63,206 nt of DNA. It comes from Butyrivibrio sp. GTDB taxonomy: Bacteria > Bacillota > Clostridia > Lachnospirales > Lachnospiraceae. The notes beneath the pieces are model-generated. The model was not told the DNA's origin and did no database searches. It was given only the letters and a program-made list of their open reading frames with translations. The stretch spans positions 1 to 63,206 of the forward strand of contig JAEDHB010000006.1 in assembly GCA_016297265.1 (NCBI GenBank), given 5' to 3'. Every line of letters starts with the position of its first letter. The first letter of the stretch is position 1. Below, piece by piece: positions 35,042-42,836 of the stretch. A program made the translations under genes and the position numbers.

Positions 35042-35060
35042 TAGACAAGGAGGTAAGAGG

Positions 35061-35996
35061 ATGTCCTGTTTAAATGATATTATGTCGGTTATTCCGGAAC
35101 GGATTAGCTCTGCAATTGCTGCGGTTGCAAATCGTTACCGGATAAAGGAATTGCGGCTTCGTGTGGGTAAACCCATTATTTTGAGATCGGATAAGGGAGA
35201 AATACTTGTGAATTCAGAAGGAAGAGAATCCGTAGCTTCAAAGGCACTGACAATCACTGAAAAGGAAATCAGGGAAGTGATTGACAGGGTCAGCAGGTTT
35301 TCTGTTTATGCTTTTTCTGAGGACCTGAAAAGGGGCTATATTACCATATCCGGCGGACACAGGGTGGGAGTCTGCGGACATGTGGTTACGGAGGACAACC
35401 ATATTGTATCAATGAGAAATATATCATCCGTCAATATCAGATTTGCACATTCGGTAATCGGTTGTTCCGGAAAAATCATGAGATATATATACCATGGCGA
35501 TGGAATTAACAACACTCTCATCATATCACCGCCGGGTTGCGGAAAAACAACACTTTTGAGGGATATTGCAGTATGCTTGTCGGATGGTGATGAACAGCAT
35601 GGGGGATTAAATGTAGGGATTTGCGATGAAAGAAGTGAAATTGCTGCCTGCAAAGAAGGGATACCACAGAATTATGTGGGGCTTAGAACCGATGTTTTGG
35701 ATGCCTGTCCCAAGGCACTGGGAATGACAATGCTTCTCAGAAGTATGAACCCTGATGTAATTGCAGTGGATGAGCTTGGAGGATTGCAGGATTTGGATGC
35801 GGTGCTTATGTTAAATAATTGCGGTTGTGCGATTGTGGCAACCGTCCATGGCGAGAATATAGAAGAAATATTTGAAAAAAAGTGTTTTGAATTGTTATTT
35901 GAAAACAAAACATTCAAAAGATATGTAGTTCTGCGGGACGGGAACGAACCTGGCGTGATTGCCGGAGTATATGACGAGAGGGGCAGAGAAATATGA
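35061..35996 (+). CDS. spoIIIAA: Stage III sporulation protein AA (ATPase)
   Basis: A 311-residue ATPase of the SpoIIIA-SpoIIQ channel joining mother cell and forespore, related to secretion ATPases. Walker A SPPGCGKTTLLRD is near residue 157 and Walker B VIAVDELGG near 235. The ATG at 35061 is set by AAGGAGG 7 bases before it. It is the first of eight closely packed genes and overlaps spoIIIAB by 4 bases. Confidence 0.95.
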   Translation: MSCLNDIMSVIPERISSAIAAVANRYRIKELRLRVGKPIILRSDKGEILVNSEGRESVASKALTITEKEIREVIDRVSRFSVYAFSEDLKRGYITISGGHRVGVCGHVVTEDNHIVSMRNISSVNIRFAHSVIGCSGKIMRYIYHGDGINNTLIISPPGCGKTTLLRDIAVCLSDGDEQHGGLNVGICDERSEIAACKEGIPQNYVGLRTDVLDACPKALGMTMLLRSMNPDVIAVDELGGLQDLDAVLMLNNCGCAIVATVHGENIEEIFEKKCFELLFENKTFKRYVVLRDGNEPGVIAGVYDERGREI

Positions 35997-36517
35997 ATAC
36001 ATTGCTAAAATTTGCAGGAGCAGGACTGATTATTTTTGCTACTACCGCATACGGATTTATGAAATGCAGAGACCTCAAACTTAGGCTTGAACAGCAAAAA
36101 GAAATTGCAAAGATTATTTTTTTACTGAAAGGAGAAATTGAATTCGGACATACGGCGCTGCCGGAGGCTTTCCGTTACATATCTAAAAGATGTCACACGG
36201 TCTTTGGCGAAATACTTTCTGGTTTTGCTGACAGCATAAGGGACTGCAGGGATTCCTTTTCCGTAAGCTGGAGAGCTTATATGCAGGAAAAATTAAAATG
36301 CACCGGACTGAACAATCAGGAAAAAGAAGCTTTTATTCAGTTGGGAGATGTGTTAGGACTGAATGAGTGCGAGACGCAGATTAACGCACTTTCGGCCTAT
36401 GAAAAGGAATTGAATATGTCCATTGAGGAACTGACCGGACAACTTCCATCCAGGACAAAGGTGTACAGAAGTCTGGGGATTACTGTGGGAGTAATCATTA
36501 CAATAATAATTGTCTAA
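35993..36517 (+). CDS. spoIIIAB: Stage III sporulation protein AB
   Basis: A 174-residue membrane protein, similar to GspF-type components. It has one hydrophobic helix at each end (about 5-22, and 157-174 VGVIITIIIV). The cytoplasmic loop includes the family stretch KIIFLLKGEIEFGHTALPEAF. It overlaps spoIIIAA by 4 bases. Confidence 0.93.
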   Translation: MNTLLKFAGAGLIIFATTAYGFMKCRDLKLRLEQQKEIAKIIFLLKGEIEFGHTALPEAFRYISKRCHTVFGEILSGFADSIRDCRDSFSVSWRAYMQEKLKCTGLNNQEKEAFIQLGDVLGLNECETQINALSAYEKELNMSIEELTGQLPSRTKVYRSLGITVGVIITIIIV

Positions 36518-36526
36518 GGAGTAGTA

Positions 36527-36721
36527 ATGGAAGTAGGTTTAATTTTCAAAATTGCAGCTGTAGGAATCCTTGTTTCGGTCATCTATCAGATACTGAAGCA
36601 CAGCGGCAGGGAGGAACAGGCATTTTTGACCAGTCTGGCAGGGCTGATTCTTGTTTTGTACTGGATAATACCGATAATAAAAGAATTGTTTGAAACTATA
36701 AAGTCTATGTTTTCATTATGA
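36527..36721 (+). CDS. spoIIIAC: Stage III sporulation protein AC
   Basis: A 64-residue protein with two membrane helices (about 3-20 and 32-55), typical for AC. LIFKIAAVGILVSVIYQILKH is read in two blocks around residue 5-25. The SD is AAGGAG. Confidence 0.9.
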   Translation: MEVGLIFKIAAVGILVSVIYQILKHSGREEQAFLTSLAGLILVLYWIIPIIKELFETIKSMFSL

Positions 36722-36728
36722 GGTTGCT

Positions 36729-37112
36729 ATGGATGTAATAAAAATATCATTGCTTGGAATAGTTGCAGTACTTCCGGCCATCCTGCTCAAAAATATCAAA
36801 AATGAATATGCGGTTTTGATGTCCATTGCGGTTATGCTGATTATTTTTGGCTTTGCCGTAGCGCGGATACAGGTGGTTGTGGACACGATAAACAGGCTTC
36901 TGGTGGGAATAAATATTGAGACAAGATATGTGGTGATAATTCTTAAAATGCTGGGGATAACCTATGTCGCAGAATTTTCGGCGGCTATCTGCAGGGACGC
37001 CGGGTTTGGAGCAGTTGCTTCGCAGATAGAGATTTTTGCAAAAATATCGTTATTGGTAACGGGTATTCCCATTATCAATGCTTTGATATCCATGATTGGA
37101 GATACCTTATGA
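36729..37112 (+). CDS. spoIIIAD: Stage III sporulation protein AD
   Basis: A 127-residue, highly hydrophobic protein with about four membrane helices. The family stretch ITYVAEFSAAICRDAGFGAVAS is seen in the middle in two blocks. It overlaps spoIIIAE by 4 bases. Confidence 0.92.
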   Translation: MDVIKISLLGIVAVLPAILLKNIKNEYAVLMSIAVMLIIFGFAVARIQVVVDTINRLLVGINIETRYVVIILKMLGITYVAEFSAAICRDAGFGAVASQIEIFAKISLLVTGIPIINALISMIGDTL

Positions 37113-38227
37113 AGAAAATATTGTTTTTCCTGACATTTTCGGTGTTCTTTTTGGTCTGCACCGAGGTAAATGCTGACGAAATCGGGCCGGACAATCCTGA
37201 TTATTACGATTATTCTGAGATAAATAATGTGCTGAGGGATTATGATAATCTTGATTTTGGTACGATGGTAAAGGAGTTGTCACAAGGGGAAGACGGGGAC
37301 TTTTTAAAACGGTTGGGGGACAGGCTGATAGCCTATGTACTCAACGAAATCAACGCGGAAAAAGCAATAATTCTACAACTTTTTCTGATTGGAATATGCG
37401 CAGCCCTTGTGTCCGGCATAGCCAAGGCTTTTTTTAACAATACAACCTCCGAGGTCAGCTTTTACCTGGTATTGATGCTATTGATGTGCACACTTGCCGC
37501 CGGCTACAAAATAGCAGCCCGGATTGTGGTATCAACACTGGAGGTAATTATTGAACTTATGAATGCAATTGTTCCGGTATATGTTGTTTCCGTGGGCTTT
37601 GTCGCGGGCAGTAACAGTGCATGTTCGCTTTATCAGATTATTGCCATTGTGATTGCATTTGTGGAAAAATTTATGCGTGATTTTATATTGCCCCTGGTAT
37701 ATGTTTTTACAATAGCAAATTTTGTAAATAATATGAGTGAGGAAAATCTGCTTTCAAAGATGTGCGAACTGATTAAGACAATAATAAGTTGGGTGTTGCG
37801 CGCAATAATGTCTCTTATTATCGGAATAAATGTAATCAGGGGAATTTTAAGTCCGGTTATTGATTCGATAAAAGCAACGGCACTTGGACGTACGGCATCA
37901 ATGCTCCCGGGGGTTGGCAGGATAATATCATCAGTGTCGGATATTGTCCTGGGCTGCGGAACGCTGATTAAGAATTCCATAGGCGTTGCGGCGGCAATAA
38001 CGATAATGGTCATAAGCATAATTCCCGTGCTGAAAATACTGCTTTCATCCATCGGATACAAGCTGGTGGGGGCGGTTTTGGAGCCGGTTTCGGACAAAAG
38101 AATTGTAAATGCGGTCAACGGAATGTATGAAAGCTTTGTTTTACTTGGCAAAATATTGATGTATTCGGTTGCATTTTTTCTCATTACAATCGCAGTAGTA
38201 TGCTGCAGCACAAATATTCATATTTAG
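37109..38227 (+). CDS. spoIIIAE: Stage III sporulation protein AE
   Basis: A 372-residue polytopic protein with a cleavable-looking signal peptide (LFFLTFSVFFLVCTEVNADE), a short extracytoplasmic N-terminal part, then about seven membrane helices. LPGVGRIISSVSDIVLGCG near residue 265 and SDKRIVNAV near 330 are typical. In the family it is a core membrane component of the feeding-tube channel. Confidence 0.94.
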   Translation: MKKILFFLTFSVFFLVCTEVNADEIGPDNPDYYDYSEINNVLRDYDNLDFGTMVKELSQGEDGDFLKRLGDRLIAYVLNEINAEKAIILQLFLIGICAALVSGIAKAFFNNTTSEVSFYLVLMLLMCTLAAGYKIAARIVVSTLEVIIELMNAIVPVYVVSVGFVAGSNSACSLYQIIAIVIAFVEKFMRDFILPLVYVFTIANFVNNMSEENLLSKMCELIKTIISWVLRAIMSLIIGINVIRGILSPVIDSIKATALGRTASMLPGVGRIISSVSDIVLGCGTLIKNSIGVAAAITIMVISIIPVLKILLSSIGYKLVGAVLEPVSDKRIVNAVNGMYESFVLLGKILMYSVAFFLITIAVVCCSTNIHI

Positions 38228-38235
38228 GAGTTCGG

Positions 38236-38808
38236 ATGGATTATCTTATTGAATGGATAAGGGCAATTGCAATATTCCATATAGTTTCAACATTGGTTTT
38301 GTCGGTGGTCCCTGACAACAATTACAAAAAATACATAAAACTGTTTGCGGGTCTCATGACGGTTCTTCTGATTTTTAAGCCGGTAATCAGTCTTTGCGGA
38401 ATGGACAAAAAATTTGAGAAAAATTATCTGTTGGAAAACATCAATGTGATGCAGGAAGATTTGAAAAATCAGATAATAATCGCCGGGGATAAGCAGTATG
38501 AACTGATTAGAAAAGAATACGAGGAGCAGATAGCAGAAAATATCAGGGCATATACGGAGAGTATCGGCGCAATTTATGTGGATTCAAATATTGAATTTGG
38601 ATATCAGGCCGATTTGCCGGAGGAGGAAAAGGGGAGGATTACTTCGCTGAACATCCGCGTAAAAAGAGGGAATGCCTACCATAGTGAATACATAAATTAT
38701 GAGAGTAACACTGACGAGGAAATGCTTGCGGCAAAAATAAAAAATTATTTTTCAAAATTATATAATATGGACATACGTAATATTCATATACATATATCAG
38801 ACGAATGA
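38236..38808 (+). CDS. spoIIIAF: Stage III sporulation protein AF
   Basis: A 190-residue protein with two N-terminal membrane helices (IRAIAIFHIVSTLVLSVV and YIKLFAGLMTVLLIFKPV) and a soluble alpha/beta ring-building-like domain after residue 90. I chose ATG 38236 because AGGAG lies before it; an ORF start 36 bases upstream overlaps spoIIIAE with no SD. Confidence 0.9.
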   Translation: MDYLIEWIRAIAIFHIVSTLVLSVVPDNNYKKYIKLFAGLMTVLLIFKPVISLCGMDKKFEKNYLLENINVMQEDLKNQIIIAGDKQYELIRKEYEEQIAENIRAYTESIGAIYVDSNIEFGYQADLPEEEKGRITSLNIRVKRGNAYHSEYINYESNTDEEMLAAKIKNYFSKLYNMDIRNIHIHISDE

Positions 38809-38853
38809 TTAAATATGCTGTAATCGGGGACAAAATGAGATGGGAGGTCAACA

Positions 38854-39324
38854 ATGATTAATATTCCGGAAAAATATAAGAATGCAATTAAAAGTATGAT
38901 GAAAAAGGATAAGCTGCTTATTTTACTCATCATCGGTGTAATTTTTCTTCTTATAAATTTTCCGGCGAAGACAAAGAAAAATACGACTGACACCAAAGAA
39001 AACACTACGGGTGAAATTGAAGAAAATTCATATGTGAAAAATATGGAGAAACGGTTAAAGCAGGTACTGTCACAGATTGAGGGGGTTGGCGAAAATGAGG
39101 TAGCCATAACAGTAAAAAACAATGGGAAAAGCATTGTTCAAAAGACTAATAAGGATGACTATTCCCAGGATGAGAAGGCTGATGAGACACCTGAAATATG
39201 CGGCGTGCTAATAGTGGCTGAAGGTGCTGATGATATAGAAATAAACAGCAAAATAACGAAGGCTACATCAGTTTTGTTCGGAATTTCAATCAATCGAATA
39301 AATGTATTGAAAATGGAGGTGTAA
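38854..39324 (+). CDS. spoIIIAG: Stage III sporulation protein AG
   Basis: A 156-residue protein with one membrane helix (about 22-38) and a ring-building-motif domain (about 65-156, with LSQIEGVGENEVAITVKNNG and PEICGVLIVAEGAD). AG forms a large ring in the intermembrane space in B. subtilis. It is shorter than the B. subtilis protein. The SD is GGGAGG. Confidence 0.92.
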   Translation: MINIPEKYKNAIKSMMKKDKLLILLIIGVIFLLINFPAKTKKNTTDTKENTTGEIEENSYVKNMEKRLKQVLSQIEGVGENEVAITVKNNGKSIVQKTNKDDYSQDEKADETPEICGVLIVAEGADDIEINSKITKATSVLFGISINRINVLKMEV

Positions 39325-39326
39325 TT

Positions 39327-39962
39327 TTGAAAAAAATCTTTAAGAAGAATCAAATCATAATTACTGCCCTCGCATTAATGATAGCAGTGGCAGGATATAT
39401 CAATTACTCGGATCATGTAAAAAGAAAGAATAACGCATCCGTTAAGGAAGCGGGCAATGAAGTGGATAATAATGATGTGGACGGCAATCTTTCAAAACCG
39501 GGTGCAACAGTGCTTACATCCACGGGTTGCTCAAGGTTCGTTACCTCAGCAAGATTAAAGCGAGAACAGACCAGGGCGATGGACAAAGAAAATTATCTGG
39601 AAATAATCAACAATGGCAATCTGCCTGAAGATACAAGAAATGCGGCGGTGGCCGGTATGAATGTTCTGACGGATAATTCCGAAAAGGAGTTGGCGGCGGA
39701 ACTTCTGCTTGAAGCGAAGGGATTTACGAATTCAGTGGTTTCCGTATGTGCCAATGCAGTGGATGTTGTGGTAGAATCCAACGGACTTACCGACACCGAA
39801 AAAGCGCAGATAGAGGATATAGTTACGAGAAAAACAAATTGCGATATAAGTCAGCTTACAATCACAACCGTGGAACCTGAAAATGCTGAAAAACCGGCGG
39901 AAGGAAACACGGAAGAAGCAACAAGCGAAACAGTGGAAGAAAACACGCAGGAACAGAATTAA
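39327..39962 (+). CDS. spoIIIAH: Stage III sporulation protein AH
   Basis: A 211-residue partner of SpoIIQ. It has one membrane helix (about 9-22), then a low-complexity linker and a ring-building domain with EVVVRAK-like features (AELLLEAKGFTNSVVSVCANAVDVVVE in blocks near 130-155). An acidic Thr/Glu tail ends it. The start is a TTG, 5 bases after GGAGGTG. It is the last gene of the operon. Confidence 0.92.
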   Translation: MKKIFKKNQIIITALALMIAVAGYINYSDHVKRKNNASVKEAGNEVDNNDVDGNLSKPGATVLTSTGCSRFVTSARLKREQTRAMDKENYLEIINNGNLPEDTRNAAVAGMNVLTDNSEKELAAELLLEAKGFTNSVVSVCANAVDVVVESNGLTDTEKAQIEDIVTRKTNCDISQLTITTVEPENAEKPAEGNTEEATSETVEENTQEQN

Positions 39963-39966
39963 ATAA

Positions 39967-39995
39967 TTGCAAAATACAGATTATTCGATTATAAT
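39967..39995 (+). promoter_or_regulatory. Strong promoter in the spoIIIAH-nusB gap
   Basis: TTGCAA (39967-39972), 17 bases, TATAAT (39990-39995). It points at a terminator about 70 bases downstream, before nusB. Confidence 0.65.
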
Positions 39996-40001
39996 GAATA
40001 A

Positions 40002-40086
40002 AAATACAATAAAGTGCATTAAGTGTGTAAAAATAAGCATGATTTGTATATGTTGATGATTTTTTACCCCCATTATTGGGGGTTTT
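40002..40086 (+). ncRNA. Possible short terminated transcript upstream of nusB
   Basis: The promoter at 39967-39995 and the terminator at 40066-40086 would define an RNA of about 80-85 bases with no plausible ORF. It may be a small RNA, or an attenuated nusB leader. The start is estimated as 7 bases after the -10. Confidence 0.35.
40066..40086 (+). terminator. Terminator before nusB
   Basis: ACCCCCA (40066-40072) pairs with TGGGGGT (40077-40083), loop TTAT, followed by TTTT (40083-40086). Confidence 0.75.
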
Positions 40087-40089
40087 CTA

Positions 40090-40098
40090 TGGTATAAT
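40090..40098 (+). promoter_or_regulatory. Extended -10 promoter of nusB
   Basis: TGG-TATAAT (TATAAT at 40093-40098) is placed directly after the terminator and 22 bases before the nusB ATG. No -35 match is seen. Confidence 0.55.
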
Positions 40099-40120
40099 TT
40101 TATTGCTAAGGAGACTAACC

Positions 40121-40522
40121 ATGAAAAGAACTTTAGTCAGAGAACATACCTTCAAAATATTATTCAGGTATGATTTTCACGACAAATCAGAATTTGACAG
40201 CCAGGTGGAGGCATATTTTGGAGATGAGGAAAATCTTTCTATTGCGGATTTGGACAAGGCCGAAATCGTTTCCCGTGTCAATGACTGCATTGAGCACATA
40301 TCAGAAATCGATGCATTGATTTCTGAAAAATGCAAGGGATGGACAATTGAAAGAATCGGTAAGGCCGAGCTTTCCATTCTCAGACTGGCGGTTTACGAAT
40401 TATTGTTTGATGAGATGATTGACAAGGCAGTTGCAATCAATGAAGCAGTTGAGTTGTCCAAAAAATTCTGTGACGAGAAGTCACATTCTTTTGTAAATGG
40501 TGTATTGGCAAGGATTGCATAA
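40121..40522 (+). CDS. nusB: Transcription antitermination factor NusB
   Basis: A 133-residue all-helical RNA-binding factor for rRNA antitermination. REHTFKILFRYDF at the start and ERIGKAELSILRLAVYELLF plus VAINEAVELSKKF at the end are the family hallmarks. ATG 40121 follows AAGGAGA; an ORF extension upstream runs through the promoter. It is the first gene of the xseAB-ispA-dxs cluster. No Asp23-type gene lies beside it. Confidence 0.96.
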   Translation: MKRTLVREHTFKILFRYDFHDKSEFDSQVEAYFGDEENLSIADLDKAEIVSRVNDCIEHISEIDALISEKCKGWTIERIGKAELSILRLAVYELLFDEMIDKAVAINEAVELSKKFCDEKSHSFVNGVLARIA

Positions 40523-40524
40523 TT

Positions 40525-41733
40525 ATGGCAAAAATATATTCTGTTGAACAGATTAACAATTATATAAAGCAAATGTTTAACACGGATTTTGTTCTCAGTC
40601 AGGTAAACGTTCAGGGGGAGGTAAGCAATTGTAAATACCATTCCTCGGGGCATATTTATTTTACCATCAAGGACAATGGCAGCGTCCTCAATGCGATTAT
40701 GTTCGCGGGCAACCGGACAGGACTAAAGTTCCAGATGAAGGACGGTATGCAGGTGGTGGTGTCCGGCAATATTTCGGTCTATGAAAGGGACGGAAAATAC
40801 CAGATGTATGCCAAACGAATCGAGCAGACCGGTATGGGGGATTTGTATCAGCGATTCCTTGAGCTGAAAAAAGAACTTGAAGAGATGGGTATGTTTGATG
40901 CCCTTTACAAGAAACCCATTCCTAAATATGCAGCAAAAATAGGCATTGTGACAGCTTCGACCGGGGCGGCAATCCAGGATATTATTAATATATCCACCAG
41001 GCGCAATCCCTATGTGCAGCTTGTTTTGTATCCTGCCATTGTGCAGGGCGAATTTGCGGTTGACAGCATATGCAGGGGAATTAATAAGCTTGAAGAGTAT
41101 GGCGTCGATACAATCATCGTCGGCCGTGGAGGCGGTTCCATCGAGGATTTGTGGGCATTTAATGATGTCAAGGTGGCAAATGCCATCTTTGAGTGCAGTA
41201 TACCTGTAATATCCGCGGTCGGACATGAAACTGATTTTACAATTGCGGATTTTGTGGCAGATATGAGAGCTCCGACCCCGTCTGCGGCGGCAGAACTTGC
41301 AGTGTGCAATATTTTTGAGATTCTTGAGAGTCTTGCGGATTGTCAGTCAAAGCTTAATACCGCGATGCGCAACAGGATTGATTTTTCAAGAATGACAATA
41401 CAGCAATATCAGAAGGTTATCACTAATCTGTCGCCCATCAATATGATTAATACGAGGCGGCAATATCTTGAACATCTTTCCATGCAGCTTAACCACAATA
41501 TGGAGAATCTGCTTACGCAGAGGCGCAATTACCTGAAAACAATTTGTGCATCGTTGGATTCCCTTTCGCCTTTGGCAAGGCTTTGCTCAGGATATTCCTA
41601 TGTAAGGGATATAAAGGGCAAAACACTCAACTCCGTGGAGAATATTAATGCAGGGGACAGGCTCCGCATTAGTGTTACGGATGGCGATATATGGACCAAA
41701 GTTGAAACAGTAAGCGGGATAAAAAGGAGTTAG
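40525..41733 (+). CDS. xseA: Exodeoxyribonuclease VII large subunit
   Basis: A 402-residue catalytic subunit degrading single-stranded DNA. The N-terminal OB fold has EVSNCKYHSSGHIYFTIKD. The catalytic domain has IGIVTASTGAAIQDI near residue 138, VGRGGGSIEDLWAFND near 195 and SAVGHETDFTIADFVADMRAPTPSAAAE in blocks near 230. A coiled coil follows. It starts 2 bases after nusB. Confidence 0.97.
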   Translation: MAKIYSVEQINNYIKQMFNTDFVLSQVNVQGEVSNCKYHSSGHIYFTIKDNGSVLNAIMFAGNRTGLKFQMKDGMQVVVSGNISVYERDGKYQMYAKRIEQTGMGDLYQRFLELKKELEEMGMFDALYKKPIPKYAAKIGIVTASTGAAIQDIINISTRRNPYVQLVLYPAIVQGEFAVDSICRGINKLEEYGVDTIIVGRGGGSIEDLWAFNDVKVANAIFECSIPVISAVGHETDFTIADFVADMRAPTPSAAAELAVCNIFEILESLADCQSKLNTAMRNRIDFSRMTIQQYQKVITNLSPINMINTRRQYLEHLSMQLNHNMENLLTQRRNYLKTICASLDSLSPLARLCSGYSYVRDIKGKTLNSVENINAGDRLRISVTDGDIWTKVETVSGIKRS

Positions 41734-41734
41734 T

Positions 41735-41917
41735 ATGAGTATAGAAGAATCTTTTACAGAGCTTAATGATATAATTAAACAGCTTGAGAATAAGGATACA
41801 CCCCTCGAGGAGGCTTTCAACCGGTATGAACAAGGTATAAATCTTATCAAAAAGTGTAATGATGAATTGGACAGGGTTGAGAAGAAAATTATTGTTTTAC
41901 AGGATGGGGAACAATAA
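41735..41917 (+). CDS. xseB: Exodeoxyribonuclease VII small subunit
   Basis: A 60-residue helical-hairpin protein binding the XseA coiled coil. The signature is SFTELNDIIKQLENKDTPLEEAFNRYEQG (in blocks). An AAGGAG overlaps the xseA end. Its stop overlaps the ispA start. Confidence 0.95.
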   Translation: MSIEESFTELNDIIKQLENKDTPLEEAFNRYEQGINLIKKCNDELDRVEKKIIVLQDGEQ

Positions 41918-42816
41918 TGATGGGTGCATTTGATGAGAAATTGAAAATAAGAGCCGAGGAGGCGGAGAATATTATTGCAAAATATATTCCAAAGCCGGAC
42001 GGGCATAATAATCATTTGCTGGATGCAATGAGTTACAGCCTTCTTGCAGGCGGCAAACGTCTCAGACCGATTCTGATGAAAAGCTTTTTCAATCTTTTTT
42101 GCGGCAAATCCGATGCCGTTATGCCTTTTATGGCGGCAATGGAAATGCTGCACACTTATTCGCTGGTACATGATGATTTGCCTGCAATTGACAATGATGA
42201 TTACAGGCGAGGTCTTGAGACCACTCACAAAAAATATGGTGAAGCTGTGGCGGTTTTGGCAGGTGACGGACTGCTTCATTCGGCACATGAGGTGGTTTTG
42301 GAAGCCTTCGGGATGACGGAGGATACCAAGGTTATTGACGCGTTAAAAATCTTTTCCCGCAAAACAGGAATTAACGGAATGCTGGGCGGACAGAGCGTGG
42401 ATGTATTTTCCACGGGTTCTGTGGTATCGGATGATACAATGGCTTATATTTATGAGAAAAAAACCGGTGCTCTTATTGAAGGTTCCATGATGGTGGGCGC
42501 AGCCCTTGCCGGTGCTTCCCACGAGGACATAGACAAGGTGGAGCGAATCGGAGCCTGTGTGGGCATGGCATTTCAGATTGAGGATGATATCCTTGATCTT
42601 TATGGTGATGCCGCAGTGCTTGGTAAACCCATCAACAGCGATACAAAGAATAATAAAAAAACATATCTTTCCGTGCACGGACTTGAAAAGTCAAGAGCGG
42701 ATATAATAAAGCTTACAGAAGAGGCCGTGACACTGCTCGATTGTCTGGGCAATAATGATGAGGAAAGAGATTTTATTAAGGATTTATTTGATTATATGGT
42801 AATTCGCAGCAAATAA
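41917..42816 (+). CDS. ispA: Polyprenyl (farnesyl/geranyl-type) diphosphate synthase
   Basis: A 299-residue trans-prenyltransferase making C15 or C20 diphosphates from DXP-pathway units. The first Asp-rich motif is DDLPAIDNDDYRRG near residue 86, the second is QIEDDILDLYGD near 223. GGKRLRP near residue 46 binds IPP. Product length cannot be fixed by eye. Two adjacent ATGs (41917, 41920) could serve as start. It is followed by dxs after 20 bases. Confidence 0.94.
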   Translation: MMGAFDEKLKIRAEEAENIIAKYIPKPDGHNNHLLDAMSYSLLAGGKRLRPILMKSFFNLFCGKSDAVMPFMAAMEMLHTYSLVHDDLPAIDNDDYRRGLETTHKKYGEAVAVLAGDGLLHSAHEVVLEAFGMTEDTKVIDALKIFSRKTGINGMLGGQSVDVFSTGSVVSDDTMAYIYEKKTGALIEGSMMVGAALAGASHEDIDKVERIGACVGMAFQIEDDILDLYGDAAVLGKPINSDTKNNKKTYLSVHGLEKSRADIIKLTEEAVTLLDCLGNNDEERDFIKDLFDYMVIRSK

Positions 42817-42836
42817 ATCTTTTGAGGTATGAAACT

